The position numbers were made by a program, and so were the translations under genes. Positions 7,904 to 16,953 of a stretch of DNA of 64,000 nucleotides are shown here, one piece after another. Location: assembly GCF_000242455.2 (NCBI RefSeq), contig NC_019892.1, positions 744,001 to 808,000 on the forward strand, read 5' to 3'. This DNA comes from Singulisphaera acidiphila DSM 18658 (GTDB lineage: Bacteria > Planctomycetota > Planctomycetia > Isosphaerales > Isosphaeraceae). The notes beneath the pieces are model-generated. The model did not search any database. It worked only from the letters and a program-made list of their open reading frames with translations, and was not told the DNA's origin. The first letter of the stretch is position 1. Each line of letters opens with the position of its first letter.

Positions 7904-10900
7904 ATGCTTGTGAATCTCGCCTGCTGGGTCGCGGTAGTCTTGGGGGCCGATCCAGGGCGGCTGCCCAACCTCGAGGCCAACGTGCAAGCGGGCCGGCCGG
8001 CCTCGGTCGAGATCCCCGCAGCGCCGGTCGCTCGGACGCTCTCGGTCGCGATCGCGCTGACGCAGCCGGGCCGTTTGAGCCCCGCCTCGCCGATTGCGGT
8101 GAAGGTGGCCCTCGGCGAGAGCACTCTGAATAAGACGCTCCATCTGGGCGATCCTGATGTCGTCTGGACGATCCTCCAGCCCAGGCAGACCCCTGCCCTG
8201 GTCACGATCGAGGCTTCCGAGGCGGTCAAGACGCCGGTCCCCTTTGTGGTTCGGGTCGCCGACCTGGGCGAGTCGGCCGAGGACGGGGCGAGCTTTGAGG
8301 CTGAGCCCAACGACCGGCCTGAGCAGGCCAACCCGTTGGTCCTCGGCCAGACGGTCCACGGCCTGGCCGACGATCGCCCCTATTTCCCGCTCGGCGAGCA
8401 GCCGACCGAGGCTGAGAATGCCATCGGCCCGGACTGGTTCACCTTCACGTTCTCGTCCGACACCCCCCAACTCGCCTTCTTCGCCCTCGACTTCATCGAT
8501 CGGGACGTCCCCCCCGACGTGCGGATCTACCGGCTCAAGGAGGGGAAACCGGTTGAGTACACGACGGGGATCGACCCGCAGAGCCTCCAGCGCGAGAAGC
8601 CACCGCGTCCCGGGGCGAACAAGTTCACCACCCGGCTGCTGACCCGGGGAACGTATTACGTGATGGTCGACGCCTGCCAGCCCGACTACCGGCTTCGGAC
8701 CAAGCTGTTCGACGTCCCCCCTTATCTCGACGAGAAGGACGCTGGCGATCCTGAGAAAGTCGCCGAGTCGGCCCGCAAAGCGGTGCAGACCGCCCTCGAC
8801 TTCCAACTCCTGGCGGGCGATAGCTGGCACGCCAACACCCCGCGCAAGGGGCACCCGATGGATCGGGTCGCCAACGCTCACCACGAGACGTCGACCTGCA
8901 TCGCTTGCCACCCGACCCACTTCACGACGCAGGCGGCGATGGGAGCGGTGCGGTCCGGATACAAGATCGAACAGCCGTTTGCGCTCCGGTTTCTGCTCGA
9001 TCGGCTCTCGAATAACCCGGTTCCGTTCCATGGTCATCCCGAGGCGCTCTGGGCACGCATGATCCCCGCCCCCGCGAACGTGCTGGGACGGCTCTCAACG
9101 ATCGTGATGGATTCGGAAAACCTGATCGCCGGCCCCCCGCGCGACAATACGCACAAGGGGATCGCCGAGTTCCTCAAGCTCTACTACGACGACCGCAAGG
9201 AGCTTCCCCCCGACGAGTCGAACGGGAACAACCCGGTGAGCCGCTACAAGGTTGCCACCGATAGCTGGCGGCAGCTCGACGAGATCTATCGCCGCACCGG
9301 TGACGCTCGCTATGCCAAGACCCGTGACCTCGTCGCGACCTTTCTCCCGACGGGCGAGCCGGCGAACACGCGCGACCTCGCCGCCCAGACGATCGGCCTC
9401 TGCCTGGTCGATCCCGTGAAGTTCGCCGACAAGATCAAGGTGAACGTCGACCGGCTCCTCGCCCTTCAGCGCGACAACGGTCACTGGTCGGTGAAGTTCG
9501 ACCCCAAGTACGCGATCACCGAGATGCAGACCGGCGAGAGCCTGTACGCCCTCTCGCTGGCCGGTTTGCCCGTCGATCACCCGGCCGTCCGCAAGGGGGT
9601 CGTCGCGCTCCTGCTCCGGCAGAAGAACTTTGGCGGCTGGCTCGACATCAGCCCTTATGAGCAGTTTCAGACCCCGTTCCGCGAGACCCAGTGGGCCCTG
9701 CTCTCGCTCTCGAGGATTTATCCAAGGGACGGCACCAACAAGGGATGGAATGGCCCCCTCGGTCCTCAGCCCGAGACGCTTCGCGTCGACTCGGCTTCAC
9801 GCGTGCTTCGCGACCTCGAATGCATCTGGGAACCTCCTACCTCTGCGGTTCGCGAGGCCTTGTTCGCTCTGCTTGGCGATGACCGCCCCTTGGTCCGGCT
9901 CGCGGCTTGTGAGACCCTGGGGCGGGTTGGCGATGAGTCGGCCCTCGCGGGGCTGGTCGGTCGCCTCGGCGACGAGAGCAAAGCGGTGCAACGAGCCTCG
10001 GCCGAGGCCCTCCGCGCGATCGGCAACCGCCTGAACGCGAACCAAAAGCCGGGTGAGACCGCCGCGCAGACCCGGTTCGTTTCCGTCTTGAAAGAGGCGC
10101 TCGGGGCCTCCGACGATCGGACCCGACGTGGGGCCACTCGCGTCTTCGCGGCCCACTTCCGCGACCTTTCTCAGGAGCTTTCGCTGGCCGATGCGTTGCT
10201 CGAGCGGCTCGACGACTCCGACCCGGTGGTCCAGTTGCAGGCGATCAAGGGGGCCTGGCGCTGGTGGTACTGGCGTGCCGACTCGGCCTTGCGCAACCGG
10301 ATCGAGGATCAACTCATCGCCCGACTCAGCGAGCCGAAGCATCCGTGGGTGCGCCGTAATCTGATCGAAGCTCTCTACATTATTGGTGATGAGAATATCC
10401 GTTACCTTTACACCAACTGGGTCCCCTCGCTGGCGACCGAGGAGCGGCGCGACGCCGCCACCGAGGCGCAGCACGCGACGTCCAACCGCCTGGGGGACAA
10501 GTACGTTGCGGTGCTCGAGCACGGCAATGCCCTCCAGCGCGAGGGGGTTCTCCGCGCGATCTCCGAGTTCCACGAGCGCCCTGTGCTCGGCGGTCGGATC
10601 GGCAACGACCTGGAGCCGTTGCTCGTCTACGGCGACGCCCAGGCCCGGGTCTCGGCGGCCCTTATCGGCCAGATGGCCGATCCGGATCCCACGATCCGAC
10701 GCCTGGCGCTCCAGGCCCTGGTGGCGCTTCGGGACGACCGCAACCCGGCCCTGGCCCTGGCCGTGACGGCCCGGCAAGGGGACGTCGATACCGCAGTCCG
10801 TGAGTGGGCCGGCACGATGGCCGAGAAGTTCCCGCTCAAGGTCAAGCCGGGCCAGGCCGATGCGCAACTGATTGAATTGCTTGATGATCTTTTGGAGAAT

Positions 10901-11887
10901 CAGACTCCTCAGGCGCAAGCCGCCGCGCTGGCCATTCTGAGCCGGCTCGGCCCCGTGGCTGGGGCGGATCGGTCGGCGGCCGTCGTGGACCGTCTGGACG
11001 ACAAAGCCCCCACCGTTCGCGCGGCCGCCCTCAAGGCCCTGCCGGCGTTCCCCAAACGACTTGCGGACCGCTCCGTCCGTAGCCAGGTGGCCGATGCCTT
11101 GGCCGACCCCGACGTCGACGCGCGGGTGGCGGCGATCCGGCTCGTGCTCGACTCCAAGGTCAAGGCGGCCGACTCCGCCTTGCGCAAGGCCCTGGAAGAT
11201 CCGGCGCCCGAGCATCGGGTCGGCCTGCTCAACTCGGTCGCGCCCAAGACTGCGGAGGTCTCCGACCTCCGCCTCATTGGAGTGATCAGCAACGGCGTGG
11301 TCGACGAGAACAGCGGGGTCCGTGAGAAGGCGCTCCAGGTGATTCAGACGCACCCGAAGCTGGTGGCCAACCCGGCGATCGAAGAGAGCCTGCGCGAGCT
11401 GACGGGCACCGACAACCAGCGTCAGAAGGAGATCGCCTCGGCGCTCCTGAAGTCGGGCGGCCGATCGAGCGGCGCGGGGGCCTCGGCCGACTTGCTCGAC
11501 CTGGCCTACTTCGAGGCCAAGGTCCTGCCGATCTTCACCGCAACGGGTGAGGATGGGCAGAGTTGCATGGGCTGTCATCGCTCGCACACCATCCTCAAAA
11601 TGGTCGCGCCCGGCAAGGACGGCAAGTGGTCGCCCCAGGCGGTGCGTGCCAATTTCCGGGCCGCGCTTCGGGTCGTCAACCTCCCGAACCCGGCCGATAG
11701 CCTCTTGCTCGCCAAGCCGACCTGGGAGGCCGCCGAGGAGGCCGAGGCCCAGAACGACCCGACCAAGCAGGCCCATTCCGGCGGTGTCCGGTTCGAGGCG
11801 AAGACCTCGCCCGAATACCAGACGCTGCTCGACTGGATCAACGGAGCCCGGCTCAAGCCGGAGGGCGTCCCGGCGGCCTTGCGCTGA
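7904..11887 (+). CDS. Giant HEAT-repeat protein with two CxxCH haem-c motifs
   Basis: 1,327 residues with AAGGAG before ATG 7904 and a short export signal. Visible parts in order: a PPC-like beta domain around residues 130-280 (EAEPNDRPEQANPL...GTYYVMVDA); a first haem-c site CIACH near residue 332; an alpha-toroid region resembling terpene-cyclase or alpha-macroglobulin folds around 500-620 (RDNGHWSV, LLLRQKNFGGWLD); HEAT repeats from about 660 to 1190; and a second haem site CMGCH near residue 1221. It is probably a periplasmic electron-transfer or scaffold protein. This domain order occurs in planctomycetes without a known function. It stands alone between a DUF421 gene and an acyltransferase gene. 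Confidence 0.85.
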   Translation: MLVNLACWVAVVLGADPGRLPNLEANVQAGRPASVEIPAAPVARTLSVAIALTQPGRLSPASPIAVKVALGESTLNKTLHLGDPDVVWTILQPRQTPALVTIEASEAVKTPVPFVVRVADLGESAEDGASFEAEPNDRPEQANPLVLGQTVHGLADDRPYFPLGEQPTEAENAIGPDWFTFTFSSDTPQLAFFALDFIDRDVPPDVRIYRLKEGKPVEYTTGIDPQSLQREKPPRPGANKFTTRLLTRGTYYVMVDACQPDYRLRTKLFDVPPYLDEKDAGDPEKVAESARKAVQTALDFQLLAGDSWHANTPRKGHPMDRVANAHHETSTCIACHPTHFTTQAAMGAVRSGYKIEQPFALRFLLDRLSNNPVPFHGHPEALWARMIPAPANVLGRLSTIVMDSENLIAGPPRDNTHKGIAEFLKLYYDDRKELPPDESNGNNPVSRYKVATDSWRQLDEIYRRTGDARYAKTRDLVATFLPTGEPANTRDLAAQTIGLCLVDPVKFADKIKVNVDRLLALQRDNGHWSVKFDPKYAITEMQTGESLYALSLAGLPVDHPAVRKGVVALLLRQKNFGGWLDISPYEQFQTPFRETQWALLSLSRIYPRDGTNKGWNGPLGPQPETLRVDSASRVLRDLECIWEPPTSAVREALFALLGDDRPLVRLAACETLGRVGDESALAGLVGRLGDESKAVQRASAEALRAIGNRLNANQKPGETAAQTRFVSVLKEALGASDDRTRRGATRVFAAHFRDLSQELSLADALLERLDDSDPVVQLQAIKGAWRWWYWRADSALRNRIEDQLIARLSEPKHPWVRRNLIEALYIIGDENIRYLYTNWVPSLATEERRDAATEAQHATSNRLGDKYVAVLEHGNALQREGVLRAISEFHERPVLGGRIGNDLEPLLVYGDAQARVSAALIGQMADPDPTIRRLALQALVALRDDRNPALALAVTARQGDVDTAVREWAGTMAEKFPLKVKPGQADAQLIELLDDLLENQTPQAQAAALAILSRLGPVAGADRSAAVVDRLDDKAPTVRAAALKALPAFPKRLADRSVRSQVADALADPDVDARVAAIRLVLDSKVKAADSALRKALEDPAPEHRVGLLNSVAPKTAEVSDLRLIGVISNGVVDENSGVREKALQVIQTHPKLVANPAIEESLRELTGTDNQRQKEIASALLKSGGRSSGAGASADLLDLAYFEAKVLPIFTATGEDGQSCMGCHRSHTILKMVAPGKDGKWSPQAVRANFRAALRVVNLPNPADSLLLAKPTWEAAEEAEAQNDPTKQAHSGGVRFEAKTSPEYQTLLDWINGARLKPEGVPAALR

Positions 11888-12204
11888 GCTGTTGGTCGCG
11901 GTTCTCTTGTCAGTTGCCACAGCCAAACCTATGCTGCTGGGTGCCACGGGGTCCGAGTGCGGAACCGCATGGCACCCGGCAGATTGTTGAGAATTGCAAA
12001 TATAAGTGCATTTTGTGCATGGTGCGAAATTTCCGGAACGAGACCGCTGAACTCCGTCGGATCCACTCCACTTGTGATCGCGAGGCTTGATCTCGAGTCC
12101 CCCAGATGTAGGGGAAGGAGGGTGGCAGGACCTTGCCCTTGGCGATATCCTTTTTTCAAGGCTGCCAGCGATCTTGTTCCCTCGATTGAAGAAGGCGTCG
12201 TCCC
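11888..12204. other. Intergenic, no gene recognised
   Basis: 317 bases between the HEAT gene and the acyltransferase gene. No RNA or clear terminator was recognised. It must hold the acyltransferase promoter if that gene is transcribed separately. Confidence 0.4.
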
Positions 12205-13260
12205 ATGTCTCACAGGCCGCAGCTCGATGGCCTTCGGTTCTTCGCCTTTCTTGCCGTCTTCATCTATCATGTCAAGGAGCAGTACCTGCCTTGGGGCTGG
12301 GCCGGCGTTCAGTTCTTCTTTGCCCTCTCCGGATTTTTGATCACACGCATTCTGGTCCGGGGTGAGACGGGCGTCATTGGGGCGGACCTGAAGCGGTTTT
12401 ACCTTCGGCGGACGCTCCGGATCTTTCCCCTCTACTATGCCCTGGTCGCATGGGTCGCCCTGACCCAGCATCTGGATCATAAAATTTGGCATGTACTTTA
12501 TCTGGTGAACGTCAGGGGCTATTTCGACCGTAGCTTGGACTTACTGCTGGGCCATTTCTGGACGCTCTGTGTGGAAGAGCAATTCTATTTGCTCTACCCG
12601 CTGCTACTTTTGTTCACACCGGCACGCCATCGATTTGCCCTCTTGTTTATTTTGATCGCGGGTTCCAAGGCCTTCCAGGCTTACGCGCATGCGCGGATGT
12701 TCATGCCGCATGCCAGGATTTTGTTGCCCTATTGCGGCGAGGATCTGCTGTGGGGCTGTGTTGCGGGATTGATCGATCTTCGTACTCAGCCAGGGAGGCA
12801 CCAGGGGAAGTTGTGCATCCTTGCGGGGGCTGCGTTCCTGGTCCTTGCCTGGAACCTGCACCAGACCACCCGGCCGCCTGGTCCTCATGAACTTTGGTCG
12901 GTGTCGCTGTTCGGGAGCGGCTCGGCCCTTGTTGTCTTCGGCGCCTGGCGTAGCACCGATCGTTGGATCATCGGGCCACTTTCCTGGGCTCCGCTCGCCT
13001 ACCTCGGGCGGATCAGCTACGGGCTGTATGCCTTTCACTACCCGATCCTGCTTGGCCACTGGGTGAACGAGATCCCTTACGGCTTCCTCATCCCTCGTCC
13101 CTACGGCGAGCTGGCGTTGACCATCGGCCTGGCGGCGGCGTCCTGGCGGTTCTTCGAAGGGCCGATCAACCGTCTCAAAGACCGGGTTGCCCCTTTGCCT
13201 TCGAACAATCTGGAGACGGCCTTTGGCCGTCACCCGGTGGCGTGCGGCGAGGGGGCTTGA
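12205..13260 (+). CDS. Membrane acyltransferase, family 3 (OafA/YrhL type)
   Basis: 351 residues. The opening RPQLDGLRFFAFLAVFIYH carries the family's catalytic-type His, followed by GVQFFFALSGFLITRILV and FYLRRTLRIFPLYY, all diagnostic of acyltransferase-3 proteins. About ten membrane helices are expected. Such enzymes transfer acetyl or other acyl groups to extracellular sugars. There is no SGNH domain, so the length is the plain family size. The TGA stop lies inside the 10-bp sequence that is duplicated at the far side of the mobile island. The gene is therefore intact but forms the island's left boundary. Confidence 0.88.
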   Translation: MSHRPQLDGLRFFAFLAVFIYHVKEQYLPWGWAGVQFFFALSGFLITRILVRGETGVIGADLKRFYLRRTLRIFPLYYALVAWVALTQHLDHKIWHVLYLVNVRGYFDRSLDLLLGHFWTLCVEEQFYLLYPLLLLFTPARHRFALLFILIAGSKAFQAYAHARMFMPHARILLPYCGEDLLWGCVAGLIDLRTQPGRHQGKLCILAGAAFLVLAWNLHQTTRPPGPHELWSVSLFGSGSALVVFGAWRSTDRWIIGPLSWAPLAYLGRISYGLYAFHYPILLGHWVNEIPYGFLIPRPYGELALTIGLAAASWRFFEGPINRLKDRVAPLPSNNLETAFGRHPVACGEGA

Positions 13261-13263
13261 GCC
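13254..13263. repeat. Left copy of the 10-bp island target duplication
   Basis: GGCTTGAGCC abuts the left end of the first 315-bp element. The same ten bases abut the right end of the second element at 26912-26921. The acyltransferase stop codon lies inside it. Confidence 0.75.
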
Positions 13264-13578
13264 CAGGGGCGATTGCGCTAGAATGGGTAATCTGCGACAC
13301 TTGATCCCTGGCGGCCCGTAATCTCCCCAACGCAGGATCCGGCGAGCGTGCTGCCGATGTTGCTCGGGATTGACCTCTCGTGGCCAATGACCTCTCCGCT
13401 TCCATCGAAACTCACTTTGCGAGCCTGACCGATCGGGTCCGCTGGAAGGGTTTGAAGCAGATCGGTGTGGCGATCAGTGAGACGATTCGTAATGGCAAGC
13501 CGTGTGACGATGTCTGCTACTATATTTTGATCTTGAACAAGTGCTGTTTAGGACATGATTTGTGGTGCAATCGCCCTG
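13264..13578 (+). mobile_element. MITE-like ISAs1 derivative, copy A (315 bp)
   Basis: Terminal inverted repeats are CAGGGGCGATTGCGC on the left and, read inverted, CAGGGCGATTGCACC on the right. The interior keeps a piece of ISAs1 transposase (RWKGLKQIGVAISETIRNGK, matching the NGLKSIGIAVSESVRDGK of the full copy at 20235-21395), so this is an internally deleted, non-autonomous form. It differs from copy B at 26598-26911 at roughly ten positions, including one extra G in the left end. Confidence 0.8.
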
Positions 13579-13641
13579 GGGAGATTACGGGTCGCCATGG
13601 ATCAAATGTTGCAGATTACCCATTGTGGCGCAATCGCCCTG
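13579..13641 (-). repeat. Inverted copy of the MITE left end
   Basis: Read on the minus strand, this 63-bp stretch repeats the first 64 bases of copy A with a few changes, and it ends in CAGGGCGATTGCGCCA. It directly follows the right end of copy A, giving a long inverted repeat around it. Copy B lacks this extra end. It is probably the residue of another element of the same family. Confidence 0.7.
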
Positions 13642-13700
13642 CCACTCAAACGACCAAATCACGCTCAACGAAATTCAGCGAATCAGAATTTGATCGATAG

Positions 13701-14465
13701 TCATGGAAATGATTTCGGCCCTTCGATAGCTCCGCCGTCGATTGTGATCATCGCCCTCAAAGCGTCCCGTGTCAGATCCTGGGCGAGCCGCTTTTTCTTC
13801 CCGTCCACGAAAACGACCCCGGGGCCGCCAGGATCGTTGCTGGAAATACTTGGCCGTGACGTGTCGTTGAGCATGAAGCTCATGCGGTTCATATCCAGGT
13901 CACGGGGTTCCATCCAGTTGATTCCGGAGTTCACCATTTCGGCAATCAGTATGGTCTGATCGGAAGGGTCGCAAACATCAGTCATTGCAGCCGGCCTATT
14001 GTCGGGAAACGCTGTCCCCGGCCCAACCACTACCACATAGCTAGTTGACGTCGTGGGTGTGCTTCGGATGTCGTGGTCGTTCGGACAGGCGTAGAAGGAA
14101 GGCATTTTATCCGCGAGCTTGCGATTGTTCGGCCCGTCCCACGGCTCGTTGAAGTTGTATGCGTTGTAGAGTGAGGTATCGGTGAATTCCAGCAACAAGA
14201 CACGCCAACTGTGCATTGGCTTGCCGTTCCGGTCGGCGACATAGGCCGGCGGAAAGTGCCCGTATCGGTTGTGATAATCAAACAACATAACTGATATATA
14301 AGAAAAATTTACAAAACAATTACTGCTTCGTGCCATCCTCCTCGACTCGTTTGTCATCCCCAAAAACCACGCGAGCGGTGCGAAACATAGGCCACAAATG
14401 AGAATACTCATCGGCACAATGGTCAGTTTCTTTCGAGCAGTCTTCCCATAATCCCGATGGCGCAC
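13701..14465 (-). CDS. DUF1559-like protein with N-terminal membrane anchor
   Basis: 254 residues from GTG 14465; an internal ATG at 14411 would give MSILICGLCFAPLAWFL and avoid overlap with the upstream gene. One membrane helix is followed by a divergent DUF1559 body: YHNRYGHFPPAYVADRNGKP, HSWRVLLLEF, YNAYNFNEPWDGPNN, SFYACPNDHD, and a late DPGGPGVVFVDGKKK in place of the usual GG.N..F.DGSV. The pilin-type leader found in the other three DUF1559 proteins here is missing. The DNA is clearly more AT-rich than the backbone and lies inside the island, which fits transfer. Function unknown. Confidence 0.72.
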   Translation of the reverse strand: MRHRDYGKTARKKLTIVPMSILICGLCFAPLAWFLGMTNESRRMARSSNCFVNFSYISVMLFDYHNRYGHFPPAYVADRNGKPMHSWRVLLLEFTDTSLYNAYNFNEPWDGPNNRKLADKMPSFYACPNDHDIRSTPTTSTSYVVVVGPGTAFPDNRPAAMTDVCDPSDQTILIAEMVNSGINWMEPRDLDMNRMSFMLNDTSRPSISSNDPGGPGVVFVDGKKKRLAQDLTRDALRAMITIDGGAIEGPKSFP

Positions 14466-14974
14466 GCCTTGGTTCGTTGCTCCTCTGTTTCGTGACCCGT
14501 AAATAGTGATGCCTGCTTGTCGGATCGGGACCAGCGTTCCATCCTATTGAACCACTCTTGGGCTTCAAGGTCTCGACGAAGCCAACGTTGTAACAGGCCG
14601 AGGAATGCACGCTCCTCACTACCTCCTATCGTTACTTCTTTATACCTATTCGGAGTCATCTTCCCAAATGTCAAACTTTTGTTGCCGTCCAGATCATTTT
14701 CCAGGCAAACTGCCCTCAAGACCTGTCTAGAATCTCTGAAGGACAAGCCCATGCTGCCGCCATCGCTCCAAGAAATACATTTTACTAACGTGATTGGTTC
14801 AGACACATCTTTTAGATATTCGCTTTTACTAATATCGAATTGTGTAAAATCTTTGTTGTGATGAGCCATGACGAACCACAGCAACGCCAGCAACGCCAGC
14901 AACGCCAGGGACAGGCAGCCAAATAGGATTCGTTGAAGGTGGGGCTTACCATTTGTCCTCATGAGAGTCCGCAT
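14423..14974 (-). CDS. Hypothetical membrane-anchored protein
   Basis: 183 residues with one N-terminal membrane helix (ILFGCLSLALLALLALLWFV) after a basic tail; the leader is encoded by a small repeat rich in GCAACGCCA. The rest looks soluble, with SEERAFLGLLQRWLRRDLEAQEWFNRM near the end as an amphipathic stretch. I do not recognise a family. It is AT-rich like its downstream neighbour and overlaps that gene's longest reading by 43 bases. The two are therefore likely one transcript of island cargo. Confidence 0.6.
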   Translation of the reverse strand: MRTLMRTNGKPHLQRILFGCLSLALLALLALLWFVMAHHNKDFTQFDISKSEYLKDVSEPITLVKCISWSDGGSMGLSFRDSRQVLRAVCLENDLDGNKSLTFGKMTPNRYKEVTIGGSEERAFLGLLQRWLRRDLEAQEWFNRMERWSRSDKQASLFTGHETEEQRTKACAIGIMGRLLERN

Positions 14975-15210
14975 TCATTCCCTCTCAATAGCCTGAAGTT
15001 TCAGGCCAAAATCAATCTAAGTCCTTGCATTGGATGGTTTTGCGGAAAACAGTCTGTTTTTGTGGCCACTTAATTCGTGAAGGCAAATCAAATGTTAGGT
15101 TTTGAATTAACAAAGAGATGTATTTATAAAATAATTAGTTTTCACTTGCGTCTGCAGCTAGCATAACTTTCGGGGCAAGACAGGGGGGGCATCGGCAAGA
15201 AACGAAATAA

Positions 15211-15910
15211 CTACGATCCCGCCAAGACCAATGACGACCACCAGGGACTACTGCGATTAGGTCGCCTTTGAATCATGAGCACAAGCCGGTCCTGAGGTTG
15301 GTCCCCGGAGTGCGGATTACCGAGAGCGCCTAGGAGGTTGTCGCCGAGGCTAAGAACCGCCCCGATGAATGGGCACAGGTGCTCTTGACCAGCGATGAAT
15401 ACCCAGTCTATGAGACGGTCATCAAGGGGGCGTTCAGCCAGCCGATGGTCGAGTCCAGAGGGCTGGCCCCGCCCGGTCGCCGGCCGCTGCTGCCGGATCG
15501 CCGTATCGACTCGGGTGTGACATCTGCGACGGTCCGGAAGGATCGAGAGAGTAATCGCGTCGTGGCGGTTCATCGGCCCGTCGTGCCGGGGAGTCAGCTG
15601 GCAGCGGACGCAACGTAGGCATCGGCCTGCAGTCGTACGATCAACACGTCGTTCGTGGAGCGACACGCAACGGCGCAGGGCCAGAACGCGTAACAATCGC
15701 GGCAGACGTATCGGTTCAGTCAGGACTGAGAGCTTCATGAGTCGATGCCGTATTTCACGCGGTATCGCTACAACTTCTGCTGGCCGGCGCGAGCCTGCGG
15801 CTTCGCGGTCGTGACGGCTATTGGCAGGAACGAACGCCTGCAATGTGGGCCGGGCTAGCAGATTATGTCTGGTCCCTGTAGCAAGATTATGTCTGGTCCC
15901 TGTAGCAACG
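15211..15910 (+). pseudogene. Decayed IS1-like transposase
   Basis: One frame, broken by several stops, gives HEHKPVLRLVPGVR, then NRPDEWAQVLLTSDEYPVYE with a catalytic-type Asp. After about 180 unmatched bases it gives INTSFVERH, then RQTYRFSQD and RYRYNFCWPARA. The order TSDE ... NTSFVER ... RKT.xFS is that of IS1-group transposases as found in planctomycetes. Stops and lost segments make it non-functional. I place the ends only approximately, and I did not find inverted repeats for it. Confidence 0.6.
15860..15907. repeat. Two tandem 24-bp units
   Basis: AGATTATGTCTGGTCCCTGT followed by AGCA occurs twice without a gap, at 15860-15883 and 15884-15907. It sits at the tail of the IS1-like relic, where the coding frame would read ADHVWSL, and probably arose by slippage. 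Confidence 0.85.
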
Positions 15911-15954
15911 GTTGAGCTTCCCAATCGTTCAACGAGCTAAGGACACCACCAATA

Positions 15955-16100
15955 TCAGGGCACATACTTAATCACTCCTGTGCCAGGACTGGAGAATCCC
16001 ATGGAATCGCCAGCCACGAAACTATAACCGATCTCCCCGTAAAGATCGATTCCACCGCCTAAAGCAGCCATGATGGCTGCGAAGAGATCGGGACCCGATC
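15955..16100 (-). pseudogene. 3' fragment of an unknown gene cut by ISAs1
   Basis: Directly outside the left end of the truncated ISAs1 at 16101, the minus strand keeps an open frame. It begins GSGPDLFAAIMAALGGGIDL, then YGEIGYSFVAGDSMG, and ends VIKYVP-stop. The 48 residues are Gly-rich and hydrophobic, like the extreme C-terminus of a secreted or toxin protein. By analogy with the other ISAs1 copy in an Rhs gene it could be another Rhs tip, but nothing in the sequence proves that. Confidence 0.4.
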
Positions 16101-16494
16101 CAGGGCCAGCGTGTATAACTGTGCGGCCTGAGTAGTCTGGCGCGACAGGCCGTGGCTCGTTATCTTTGAATCGGTCCTCGTGAATCGGCTCACTGCACTC
16201 CGGGTGTGCGGAGGCCGACACCGACCGATCCCAGGATGCCTCCCATGGCCAAGCCCGTCGATGTCGGCTCCATCGGCTCTTATTTCGAATCGCTCTCCGA
16301 TTCCCGCCACACACGCAATTGTAAGCACTTGATGGTCGATATCGCTGTCATCGCGGTCTGCGCCGTCATCTGCGGGTGCGATGGCCCTACCGCCATTCAT
16401 CGCTGGGCCAAGAATCGTGAGTCCTGGCTGGCCCGGCATCTGGCCCTGCCCAACGGCATCCCCTCACGGGATTGCATCAGACGCTTGCTCATGT
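16101..16494 (+). mobile_element. 5' part of an ISAs1 element, truncated by IS66
   Basis: Starts with CAGGGCCAGCGTGTATAACT, the same terminal repeat as the complete ISAs1 at 23551-24854. It carries the transposase start at ATG 16245 (MAKPVDVGSIGSYFESLSD) through IRRLLM. At 16495 the IS66 left end takes over. The missing remainder is not found beyond the IS66 right end. Confidence 0.85.
16245..16494 (+). pseudogene. ISAs1 transposase N-terminus, interrupted
   Basis: 83 codons, close in sequence to the N-terminus of the transposase at 23566-24711 (shared HLMVDIAVIAVC, GCDGPTAIHRWAKNR and GIPSRDCIRRLLM). The next residues there are ALKPEAF; here the frame runs into the IS66 terminal repeat. The catalytic region is gone. 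Confidence 0.88.
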
Positions 16495-16575
16495 GTAAGA
16501 GTTCGAAATAGCCAGTCTTGTGCCGCCTGATAGCCTGGAAGACGGACCATTTTGTTCGTCCTCCGGAGTCAGACG

Positions 16576-16953
16576 ATGCCACGTGCCGCCAATCCTGCCC
16601 TCCCAGTCCTCTGGCGTCGGCGACTGCAACAGCAGTCCGACAGCGGTCTCACCATCGGCCAGTTCTGCCAAGGCCAAGGGATCTCAACCGCGTCTTTCCA
16701 CGCCTGGAAGCGACGCCTCGCCTCGGATTCGCCTTGCCCTGTCCCCGCTCCGGCTCGCGAACCGGCATTCGTGCCGGTCATCCTCGCCGCCGCCCCCGAG
16801 TCGCGAGCCGGCGATTCCCCTGAATTCCTCACCATCCGACTCCCCGACGGCGGACGAATCCTCCTGCCCATCGCCGCGGGCGGTGAACTCGTCTGCCGGG
16901 TCGTCGAGACCGTCGCCCGCGTCGCGGCGAGGATGGAGCACGCCTCATGTTGA
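16576..16953 (+). CDS. tnpA: IS66 accessory protein TnpA
   Basis: 125 residues from ATG 16576. The N-terminal helix-turn-helix typical of IS66 TnpA is visible: WRRRLQQQSDSGLTIGQFC, then GISTASFHAWKRRL. The C-terminal half (LTIRLPDGGRILLPIAAG) is a small beta segment. TnpA is needed together with TnpB and TnpC for IS66 transposition and probably binds DNA. Its stop overlaps the tnpB start (7 bases shared), so the two are translated together. Confidence 0.88.
   Translation: MPRAANPALPVLWRRRLQQQSDSGLTIGQFCQGQGISTASFHAWKRRLASDSPCPVPAPAREPAFVPVILAAAPESRAGDSPEFLTIRLPDGGRILLPIAAGGELVCRVVETVARVAARMEHASC

Noticed and set aside
9797..11947. Long minus-strand open frame of 716 codons opposite the HEAT gene
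   Set aside because: It is the antisense shadow of a high-GC gene; the plus strand has haem motifs, HEAT repeats and a ribosome site, the minus strand nothing recognisable.
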